From Onchocerca volvulus (taxonomy: Eukaryota; Nematoda; Chromadorea; Rhabditida; Onchocercidae): DNA of 64,000 nt. Positions 55,464 through 64,000 of the stretch are shown here, piece after piece; the first letter of the stretch is position 1, and every line of letters starts with the position of its first letter. The DNA lies in contig HG738139.1 of assembly GCA_000499405.2 (NCBI GenBank), positions 13,194,898-13,258,897 of the forward strand, in the 5' to 3' direction. The position numbers were made by a program, and so were the translations under genes. The notes beneath the pieces are model-generated. The model was given only the letters and a program-made list of their open reading frames with translations. It had not been told where the DNA came from and did not search any database.

Positions 55464-56395
55464 CTGAAAATAATCAGAAAAATTGAACCAGTCCAAAAAA
55501 AGTTTCAGTAATATCAGGTAATTTGATGGGATATGTTATTCTATATTTGAACTATTAGAGTATTGAAATTTCATTGATTAATTAAGTTCGATCCATTGGT
55601 TAAGCTCGGGACCGCCAAATATTTCCCTGAAGGTCCTGTTCTTGGAGATACAAATCCAGAATGATCATTACCAGAATGATCCATCTTGTTCACATGCATT
55701 CGAGAGAAAAAAGGAAGAGTCCATGTAGAACAATGGAAAAATATTATTTTTCAATGTTATGAACAAAAAACTACTAATAGCACTAATAAATTTCAGGGGA
55801 AATGCAAACCCATTCAAATGATAACTTTCTTAAGTGCAATGACGAGAAATTTCTTTAAAAAAATGAGAGTGCATTTGAAGTAAATTGGTTTATTGCAATT
55901 AATGATAATATAATCCAAAATGTGATAATACAAATAAAATTAAATATAACAACGAAAAGGCAAATCTATCACACCTTGATAGTACGAAAAGGTTCGAAGA
56001 TTTCGGACATTAAAGATTCATGTTTTGCATAATTGGAAGATTTGAAAATTTTCTACAGCAATAGTTATGCATTAGCAAAAACAATGCAAAAATAAATCTT
56101 TTTCAAATAAATTCAAAAATCAGAGGAATATGATAAATGGATGATAAATTTCTCTATTCGCCTTTTCTAATATCCGCATATTTTATAATTCAAAAATGGT
56201 ATCAAGAAAATATAACAAACAAGCATGAAGTATAATCACGTTTTTCATATAAATCTATTATGAATGTTGGAATTGAAAATTTGGGTTATACTGAATTCAC
56301 AAGCTAAAAAAATTTATGTATTATCCGTATAACAGATTGACTTCATCTCATCATAATAACTATGAGAATCTATAGACCCTTTTCATATTTTAAAA
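55464..56395. other. Gap between proteasome alpha-3 and USE1
   Basis: The genes lie head to tail on the minus strand with 937 bases between the proteasome stop and the USE1 start. The gap is mostly AT-rich spacer but contains one protein-like small ORF at 55571-55684. The plus-strand frame at 55686-55883 has no support. Confidence 0.5.
55571..55684 (-). other. Small ORF upstream of USE1, 37 aa
   Basis: ATG ORF starting MDHSGNDHSGFVSPRTGPSG, with less A/T bias than its surroundings. A GTAATG donor after the fourth codon is phase-compatible with the USE1 leader acceptor at 55464, which would extend USE1 by a few residues (MDHSAT before the Met-Met). It could be an alternative first exon, an upstream ORF, or chance. 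Confidence 0.25.
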
Positions 56396-57405
56396 TTAAG
56401 CAAGCTGTTGCACTTCCTGTTCTTTCTCTTTTTCTTCATGCTCTTTAATCAATTGTGAAACCTCAGCAATAGTCAGATTTTCTACTACTGTTTTATCATT
56501 ACGTCGTGTTAGCGTTGCCATTTCAACTGAAAAATTAAGAGATTAAGATACGGTAATATGAGAAAGAAATTGAAAAATATATCAGGACTGAGAGATATCG
56601 AGTACTTGAAATACATACATGCACAATAAATAAAATCTTGACAGTTGACCATGTAATATAGAAAAAAAAAATTGAAAAGAATGGATAAAAAATTAAATTC
56701 TAGAGATTTCAAATCAATGAATCAAAATTTAAAGTTTTATAAATAAAAAGAGAACTGTACTTTTTTCCGCCGATAATTTTACGTCTAATGTTTTTGACAA
56801 AACTTTCATAGCCAGTTTCTTAGCTTCAATCAGATCGGGTGATTTGTACTCTTGTTTCAACAATGATACAGCAGCCTAGAAAATAATCGCATAATAAACT
56901 AAGTGATGTGACTATATAAATCCCAAGTGCCAGTCTTCAGTAGCTCAGTATACCAGACTCACCGGATTTTAGTAACATCTGAATTAACGATGATTTTAGT
57001 TCGTCATCTACCTAAATCATTCTTCCGAAATGTTGAATAATGTGGAAAGTATAGGGCACATTACAATATCAAAATCATTATCACGAAAAAAAGGCTAAGT
57101 AAGCAGAAGTGATGGATCAAGACAATCATATGAATGAGTATATAATAAAAATACACACCTGATGATTATTTCCTATGCATGTTGCTTTCCAACCGGTATA
57201 GTTGCCACTCGGATCGGATTGATAAAGCTGGTAACCAAAATGCTGATCCCAACCCATGTATAGCAGTGAAACGCCAAATGGTCGCTTTCCTATAGAACTA
57301 ATTGATCAAACATAGTTGAAAATTATAGGCTTTTACAAAATGAGAATAGGCAATTCGAAGTTCTTTTTTTTTTCTTTTTTTGCATGTATGATGGATAGTG
57401 TTCGC

Positions 57406-57443
<38 letters not shown>

Positions 57444-58820
57444 AACTAGGACATATTGATTAGATATTACTGAAATTATAAATTTTTCTAATTATACTTC
57501 AAACTCTTAACACTTGCGAAAGATATCCAAGTTAAACACTGTAGAAAACTGCATCATAATTTTATAATTATTCTCTAGAAGAAATTAGCAAAAATATAAA
57601 GTAAACTTACCACCAACTTGTGTATAACGCTGCTTCTCATTACAGAGCATCTGCACCAATTGCTCAACAGGAATATGCTCACCGTAACTGTACTTGTAAT
57701 CTGCTGCCCAGAATCGTAGATGATTGATCAAAATATTGGCATCGGCTGTGATTCCCGCAACCGTACAAGCAATATTATCTGCCAACCGATAAATTTTTTC
57801 AGTTAAAACCTAAAATTCAGCAGAGGAAAAGTGAATTATCTAAATCTAGACTAATACTAATCATAGGTTGTTTAATGGTGAAACAATAGAACCATTTCTC
57901 TGATATCACCTTTTCTCCCTGTCCATTTTCCAATTTACCAAAAGATTTTCTTCTGCACTTTTATCAAATTTAGTTGAAAAATTAAATTTACTTAATCAGT
58001 AGTCAAGTATTAATGAAAACAGTAATATGATCAGAATGAACAGATATCGAAAATTTGTACTTCATCATCAAGCAATTTATGTACGTTCCGTTTCTCGGCA
58101 GCAATAAGGATACCATCCGAGGCTAAGATACCAAGACAGGTACCCGCATGAGATATAGCTTCCATTGCATATTCCACTTGATAAAGGCGACCTTCTGGTG
58201 AGAAGATTGTCGTACGAGTATCATAACGTCGAGCCTGAAGGTCAAATTATAATTTTTTGCAGAGATATTCTAATCAAAAAACTGTTTTTTTTTTTTTTTT
58301 TGAAAGCAAATTCATTTAAAAAAAAGAAAAAAAAGTGTAAGGAATCGAAGAAAAATCCAAGTATACTCACTATTCATTTAATCACTAAAAATATTTACAG
58401 CAGTTAGTAAAGTATTTTTTTAAATTTGAGTAATCGATTGGAAACATTATAATGTTTCATTTTTAACTCGTTTGTTATAAAGTATATTAGAATTGCAAAG
58501 AGAAAAACGAGATTTAACCATGATGTCAGAAATGAGACATCATAATTATCTCAAGTTATGCAAATGAAAGTGTAAGTGTAGTGAAAATGTTCTAACAGAG
58601 CATACAAATCCCAAAACCATCCTGAAATAACAAGTGGTTGTGATGATATACTTACTGTCATTCCTTTCCATTACTTCCCTGTCTTTCCAACCTATTTAAA
58701 AAATGTGATTAAACCACGCAAGGTAAGTGGAATAAATTCATAAAAATTTAAGTTTTATGGATCAGGGATATATAAGAATATTTCGTTCAAATAGTTTCTA
58801 ATTTACAAAGGACTTACCAT
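56396..58820 (-). CDS. pas-3: 20S proteasome subunit alpha-3 (PSMA4 / PAS-3)
   Basis: Alpha-ring subunit of the 20S proteasome; structural and gate-forming, not proteolytic. Exons in transcript order: 58820-58818 (ATG alone, then GTAAGT), 58234-58061, 57809-57611, 57289-57159, 56875-56761, 56526-56396, in phase, 250 residues, the length I recall for the C. elegans protein. It starts [20 protein letters not shown], the alpha-subunit signature, followed by [52 protein letters not shown] and [20 protein letters not shown] are strongly conserved. The tail is charged ([16 protein letters not shown]). The only uncertain point is the lone-Met first exon, but ATG followed by a perfect GTAAGT and a leader acceptor 41 bases upstream makes it convincing. 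Confidence 0.96.
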
Positions 58821-58861
58821 AACTTAGCAATGTTATTGTTGATTCCCAAGTAATGACTCAC

Positions 58862-58870
58862 CTGAAATCG
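58862..58870 (-). promoter_or_regulatory. Probable trans-splice acceptor, proteasome alpha-3
   Basis: In sense CGATTTCAG precedes a 41-base leader ending at the ATG at 58820. I see no upstream coding exon, which fits spliced-leader addition. Confidence 0.5.
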
Positions 58871-58889
58871 AAGAAGATTAAATTAACGA

Positions 58890-58908
58890 TGACGTGAAGC
58901 AAACGTCA
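58890..58908. promoter_or_regulatory. Inverted pair of TGACGT sites upstream of proteasome alpha-3
   Basis: TGACGT and ACGTCA face each other across seven bases, about 30 bases upstream of the leader acceptor. TGACGT is the core bound by ATF/CREB-type bZIP factors. A promoter site is an inference from position and symmetry. Confidence 0.35.
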
Positions 58909-58989
58909 CGCTTACTAATATTTTTCCATACACAGTGATATGTCACAAAGATAATGATTTTCTGTATTATCATGATAAAAATTCGGCAA

Positions 58990-59240
58990 TCGACACCTAA
59001 GATTACTTCTCGTCGTTTATAACCTCAGGCTACAGCAACTCATGTCCCCGCCACTCATATCCCTCCATCCACGCTCTCGCCGCTCACGTCCCCGTCCTGT
59101 CTCCACATTCCACGAATCTTCCGACCAAGCTGTCCTTTTGTGTCAAGTCAGTTCGACTTTGACACGGTCTCTGTGCAAAAATTCGCTTTCATCCGTTCAA
59201 TATATCGAGGAGTCAGGAATTAGATCGAAAAACTGTTGAG
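58990..59240. other. C-rich composition island, possible LTR remnant
   Basis: A 250-base block with much higher G+C than its flanks, including runs such as CCCCGCCACTCATATCCCTC and CCGCTCACGTCCCCGTCC. On the plus strand it has TTATAA near its start and CAATATATCGAGGAGTCAGG near its end, ending in CTGTTGAGAATTT. This layout recalls U3-R-U5 of an LTR element such as Pao/BEL, but I could not define the ends or a target duplication. The plus frame 59042-59239 is Ser/Arg/Pro-rich and has no recognised domain. Alternatives are an intergenic regulatory block or a non-coding RNA gene. Confidence 0.35.
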
Positions 59241-59489
59241 AATTTAAAAAAAAAGAAAGGAATTGATCCAGATTGAGATCAAAGATTGAGATTATCAGTC
59301 ATTTTGATTGGCAAAGTTTTTTGTGACAGAAATTGATTCTGCAATTTTCCGTGTGGGCAAATTTTTGGTTTTTTAATTTTCTCATTAAAATAGCGGAAAT
59401 GCTTCTTTTCTTGTTCTTCCATTTTAATTATTTTTGTTGATTGTAAAAGATTTTTTAAGAATAAATTTTAGACCGTTCAAAAAAGAAAA

Positions 59490-59750
59490 GCAAATGTCAA
59501 TTTCCAAGTTTATCAAATTTTCTAAAGTTCCGGAAAGAAAAACCAATACTTATTTTCACATTTATCTAAATTTTTTAATAGCTCTAAAAAAAAAAAAGAA
59601 AAAAATCTGATGCTAATTTTCAAGTTTATTTAAATTTCTTTATAATTTCAGAAAGAAACCAATTTCGAAATTTATCTAAGTTTGCTTCTAATTTCTGCTA
59701 ATTTCCAAGTTTGTCTAAATTTTTTTATAATTCCAGGAAAAAAAAACCAA
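59490..59750. repeat. Degenerate tandem repeat downstream of the protease gene
   Basis: About four diverged copies of TTTCCAAGTTTATCTAAATT followed by TTTATAATTCCGGAAAGAAA and an ACCAA-like join, unit 60-75 bases. It ends about 50 bases from the protease stop codon. Confidence 0.65.
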
Positions 59751-59799
59751 GAAACATTTACAATATGACGAAATTCAATTCAGAATTATTGAACAGTAT

Positions 59800-59805
59800 T
59801 TTATT
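59800..59805 (-). terminator. Poly(A) signal overlapping the protease stop
   Basis: In sense GAATAAAATAC: the TAA stop is inside the AATAAA hexamer. Further signals downstream cannot be excluded. Confidence 0.4.
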
Positions 59806-62800
59806 CTGATGATAAATATTTATGATATAACTGTCGTAAAACTTTATCATAACCGGTGAATATATCAATATCCATAGCATAGAGAGAAATATCGGTATAT
59901 ACTTGAGATTGTGGTGGATAACCTCGTCGCAATTGTTCGCAATCTGTTCCGTGCGATAGAACACCAAGTAGCGACCATTGACCGTTTGATCCGAGTACAG
60001 CTAAACCTCCGCCACTATCACCCTGAAAAGAACAATAGGACATATTTAAAATTATTTAAAATTTCTTGTATAAACTAATTTGAACGAAATCCAAAACTTC
60101 TCATTTTAATTCTAAGAATAATATTTAAATTTGATAAGAAATGTTAAAATAATTTGCATAATTTTGTATCGAGTAAATTCGTAATTGTCCCATGAGTTCC
60201 CATTATCTCTTTTTCTAAAAGTGCTAGCGGTTGTTGTTGCTGTTACGTCTAAGTGGATTCTGAAGCAAGTAACGTCTAAGCGGATTATGAAGCAAGAAGA
60301 GATTCGCAAATGGATCGCACAAACGCAAATCTGAAAGATAAGCGCCAAACTACGAGTGATACTTTTAGAAAAAGTTCTTCAAAGAAACGAAGACAGGTTA
60401 AGCTACGTTATCAACGGAAATTCAATGAGATTACGACTACGTCAGAAGTAATGAATCATTCAACGGATTTCACGCATTGTTTCGAGGAAGAAAAAGTTGC
60501 GAACGAACAGGCTTGTTTAAGTTTTCTTTTTTTTTTACACTAAATATCAGTAAATGTCAAGCATTTTGATCAATATATAAATTTACAAGAACAGCGTGAA
60601 GTTAAATTTTTTTTTTCTTAAAAGATCATCTATCGCTGATCCTGAATTTCTTTATAGGAAGATATCTTCCTGTGATCCTGAATTTCTTGCAAGAAATTCA
60701 GGATCAACGAAAGATTAACCAACGCTGAGTTTGAATTTCCTGCACGAAGATTATTTTCATCGCTGATTTGAATTTCTTGCAAAAAGTTATCCATCGAAAA
60801 TTGAAAAAACGCTCTACGCTGAATAATCAGAATGGTCAGAATGATTCGTTACAGTAACCGCAAATTACAGTCTTGTGATGAAGAAGAGCCAATGATTGGA
60901 GGAGATAAAGAGGAACTGATGAAACAGATAGAAATTTTTTTGGATTCTCATCCGAAATGCAATTTTGTTCAGCAAACATTGCAAAGATTATGCGATGAAG
61001 GAACGGCATGTTAATTTAAAATTTAATATATCAGTCCATTCGATAGATGAAAAAATTTGACTATTGTAGTCTTAAATTAGATTACTGTAATCTTAAACAC
61101 GAATCAACTATTGATTAAAGATGATTAAGCTATGGAAATAAAAACTTAGAAATTACAATTACAGATGACAGAAGAAATGATAGCACATTTCATGGAGCAA
61201 TCGATTTGCAAGCAAAGAGAAATTCGAAAACAAATTGATAATTTGAAAAATAATCAAATCAAAAAATCAATTGATGAAGATGAACAATACGAAGGTATTG
61301 AATTTTTTTTCATTTCAATAATAATTCAGGTATTAAAATAATTCTTCTTTTATTAAAATTGCTCAAAATCTGTAGAGAAACCTAAAAGTTATCTTAGAAA
61401 TGAAAAAATTGAAAGTTCAAAAATTCTTAGAGTCCATAAAATATGAAATTTTTAATTCCATTATGATAAGCCACTCTAAGATATTGATTTTTGTTTGAAG
61501 AATACTTTTATTGATTTTTTTCTAACTCATTTTCATACTTTAGTGGTTTTAAAAATATGAAAAGTAGCCTTTTTTTTTATTTAAAATAATAATTAAAATT
61601 AGATGGTCGATAATGTATGATCTAAATTATTCAAAATTAAAAAATAATAATTAGTTTAATTAACCTGACATGTACTTGCTACCATACTTTCCATTGCACA
61701 AATTGCATCATTTGTTTTCGACATTTTTAAACATTCCAATCGATTTAATATTTTTGAAAAATTGACTAATTGTAAATTATTTGCTGACTTTTCTCCATCA
61801 GAAGTTACTGAATATTATGAACATTTCATAAGCAAGTAATTTAATCTTATTTACAATTCTCTCATTTAAATCATCGTAGAATTTTTTTTCTGATAGTTAA
61901 ATTTAAAATTTTGAAATATTCAAAAAAAAAAAAAAAAGAAAAAAACTTACGAATAGAACCCCAACCATAACCAATTATTTGTCTCTGATCTTCTTTTCTG
62001 ATAATATTTCGATGTCCCAAACAAATATAATTGTTAAATGATTCTTCAACTATATCTTCTAATTCTAGTAATGCAAAATCTGATATGCGACATTTCTCAT
62101 GAAAAAATCGTCCATATTGCGCTCTGAAATGCTTATCGTAATTTTAAATTGTAATATGAATACTTAAGAATAATATAATGATGAGAGATATGAAATATCG
62201 ATTAGTTTTGTTTAACATATGAAGCGTCAACATTTGAATATTAATGTTTACATTATTATTATTTTGGGAAGAGGGGGGGAGGAGGGGGGATTAGAGAAAT
62301 TTTGTTTATATTAATATGCTGAACAGAAGTAAATATCATAGGACGACAATTTTTTGTCATCAAAATTTATTTCTCTATTAATTTGTTTATTTATTCTTTC
62401 GATTAATTTGTTTATTTATTTTTCAGCATGTCCTGATAGCGATGATAGCTCAGAGGATAGTTGTCAAATTATTCCGTTTGATTCGACTATTGATTGATTG
62501 AAATGTAAATATTTTGAAATTTGAAAAACTTCATTTATAATAATACTCTAGAAAACAATAACTTAAATTAATACGAATATATCTAACAACTAAGTTTGTA
62601 ACAAATACTCAATTAATTAAAATCCAATTTAAAATCCCCACCAAAAAAAAAAAATCAGAAATTATAATTTTACCGAATAATTCGATTCATCTGCATTTCT
62701 GGTGCAATGTAACATAAATGTTCATCGCGTTGTTGCATACAATTACTACCGTATAATATATTATATATTCGAACAGCTTCTTTTTGATAATAACCATATG

Positions 62801-63937
62801 ATATGCTAGAAATTATCAGCCATTTTAAATTAATTGAATTGTGTTAATTAATTTTTGAATGAAATTAAATTAGGCTGGACGTATAGGAGGAACGTATGTA
62901 CCACGTATATGACGTGTATGTTACGTATAATTTATGCATTTTATTTTAAAAAAATGCCAATAATTATACTAGAAAAATCTATTTTCTCTATTTTCAATGT
63001 TCGCCATCTTGATCAAATGCAATTTTTAATTTTGCATTTCAAGATTTCTAATTTCAAATTGCAATTTCAAGTTTTTTTCCAAGTTTTATTTTTCCTAGCC
63101 ATATCCGTAATTGAAACTAGAAGTCTTGAAAAATGGTGATGTGTGAAACTTTTTGCAAAATCTATTTTAAAAATCCGAATCTTAAAAAATCAACTATTTC
63201 CCAAGCATTGTCTTGACTCAAATTTCCAATTTCTTTGAATATTCTGGGATTCCAAGCGTTTAATAATAGGTTTATCTATTTCATACAATAGGCAATTTGA
63301 TTATGTTCTTGAAGAGAAATGGAAAAATAGAAGAATATGATTTGCAACTTTTCCGAAAATTAGTAAATTAAAATCTGTTATTTCTTCCGAATTTCTCTAG
63401 TGATACTGATTATTCAGTATTATTTCAAACTTTTAATTTATTGATAAGGCTCCAATTTTTATCACTAATTGAAGAGATAATGATTATTATGTATAAGTAT
63501 TTCAGTTATATTATTTTTGAATAAAAAATTTTGCGTTTAAAATCTCCTCGAAAGTTTGCATGGCTTACAATTTGCCTTAATTCGTTAAGCTTTCCGAAAA
63601 GGTCAAATTGATAATCTGCTACACTAAAATTTTGAGATCTATTATCATTCCTATGAAAGCATCAAAAATTTAAATTGATTTAAAAAATTACAAACTTGCA
63701 TGACTCATGAATTAAAATTCTTTTAAAGCAATGTGCAGCTGTGATAACATGCTTTCGTGATATCAACGTTCCCGTACACAAATATACTATAATATGATCA
63801 AAATTTATTTTAATAGTTTATTTTCCATTCTAGAAAAAAGAAATTTGAGTTGATTTATCAAAAAATTGGATATTTTAGAATAATAGGAAATGACTAATCA
63901 CCCAAATACTTGTATTGAATATTAATTTATGATCCAT
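59801..63937 (-). CDS. Trypsin-like serine protease (S1), 5' end incomplete
   Basis: Chymotrypsin-fold endopeptidase, probably secreted. Exons in transcript order: a weakly supported upstream one (63937-63910, ending A before GTATTT), 63786-63696, 62805-62674, 62123-61951, 61807-61665, 60022-59801; phases agree. The catalytic His is in CTGTLISRKHVITAAHC, the Asp in SDFALLELED, the Ser in CQGDSGGG, where Gly replaces the usual Pro. GYGWGSIL corresponds to the GWG region. Cysteines fit the nematode trypsin pattern. No signal peptide or activation site is seen in what remains, so the true start lies beyond the right edge or in an unseen exon; 63937 is only the first in-window ATG. The boundary at 61951 could be off by one. 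The last intron (1,642 bases) and the 550-base intron between 62124 and 62673 contain plus-strand exons. A possible extra exon lies near 63.56-63.62 kb. Confidence 0.85.
60243..60296 (+). repeat. 27-bp direct duplication upstream of the interleaved gene
   Basis: Two adjacent copies of a 27-base unit, TACGTCTAAGTGGATTCTGA versus AACGTCTAAGCGGATTATGA followed by AGCAAG. It ends 14 bases before the possible start at 60310. Confidence 0.8.
60310..62497 (+). CDS. Plus-strand gene interleaved with the protease, unrecognised, exon joins unsure
   Basis: Four protein-like segments lie on the plus strand: 60310 to about 60510 (starts MDRTNANLKDKRQTTSD, very basic, KKRRQVKLRYQRKF), 60832 to about 61009 (acidic, then MKQIEIFLDSHP and VQQTLQRLCDEG), 61165-61294 (TEEMIAHFMEQSICKQREIR, helical and charged), and 62427-62497 (CPDSDDSSEDSC, ending in stop). 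The join 61294 to 62427 is phase-perfect with GTATTG and TTTTTCAG. The other joins lack a clean GT donor in phase; only GC dinucleotides (CAG|GC, ACG|GC) fit. The TLQRLCDE stretch faintly recalls the QRLCELL helix of protein phosphatase 4 regulatory subunit 2, which is not enough to name it. It could be two genes, a pseudogene, or one gene with GC-AG introns. Confidence 0.4.
60673..60706. repeat. Perfect 34-bp palindrome
   Basis: TGATCCTGAATTTCTTG is followed directly by its exact reverse complement, with no spacer. A half-copy (GATCCTGAATTTCTT) lies about 40 bases upstream, followed by the 16-base palindrome AGGAAGATATCTTCCT. Related GCTGATTTGAATTTCTTGC units occur to 60,785, so the palindrome sits in a decayed repeat cluster. 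Confidence 0.9.
62266..62289 (+). other. G-rich tract, possible G-quadruplex
   Basis: GGG, a run of seven G, GG, then a run of six G, separated by short A-containing gaps. It is the densest G cluster in the window. It lies in an intron of the protease (on its C-rich sense strand) and in an intron of the interleaved plus-strand gene. Confidence 0.5.
62879..62928 (+). repeat. Spaced ACGTAT sites
   Basis: ACGTAT or ACGTGT at 62879, 62892, 62903, 62912 and 62923, spaced 9-13 bases, close to one helical turn. It lies about 75 bases from a protease exon, inside an intron. Confidence 0.6.
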
Positions 63938-64000
63938 TAATTTCAAATAGTAATATTTTAATGAATATTTATTAATGTTGCAGGAGGTGATAAGAAATGA

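Overview
This is a very AT-rich eukaryotic window that reads as nematode. Genes are broken into many exons, introns end mostly in TTTCAG, and several start codons sit a few bases to about 40 bases after a TTTCAG acceptor with no exon in front, as expected for spliced-leader trans-splicing. The 250-residue proteasome alpha-3 protein looks close to C. elegans PAS-3, and a Patched-related (PTR) protein is present. A parasitic spirurid or filarial worm is my inference from the base composition and intron density; nothing in the sequence proves it.

Layout. 1-18.8 kb: a gene desert of homopolymers and short repeats. 19.0-26.8 kb (+): polypeptide GalNAc-transferase, 14 exons, 682 aa. 29.9-32.6 kb (+): alpha-tubulin lacking the Lys40 site, 451 aa. 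34.9-38.5 kb (-): type I membrane leucine-rich-repeat protein, 531 aa. 43.1-51.9 kb (+): Patched-related protein, 902 aa, 16 exons. 53.5-55.5 kb (-): USE1 SNARE, 242 aa. 56.4-58.8 kb (-): proteasome alpha-3, 250 aa. 59.8-63.9 kb (-): trypsin-like protease cut by the right edge. Its introns hold exons of a poorly resolved plus-strand gene.

The genes do not form one pathway. GalNAc-transferase (Golgi O-glycosylation), USE1 (Golgi-to-ER fusion) and PTR (membrane sterol/lipid transport family) are all secretory or membrane genes. The proteasome gene and USE1 share a strand 0.94 kb apart, both with acceptor-like leaders, so they could be a loose operon (inference).

The less ordinary signals are three successive non-CAG splice acceptors in the transferase gene, a near-perfect 37-bp intronic hairpin, a 167-bp foldback in a PTR intron, an intronic minisatellite that is open and in phase with the preceding PTR exon, interleaved opposite-strand genes with a 34-bp palindrome at the right end, two genes whose first coding exon is only ATG, and two GC-richer islands. 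No CRISPR array, rRNA, convincing tRNA or intact transposon was seen. All exon joins were worked out by eye from splice consensus, phase and family knowledge.
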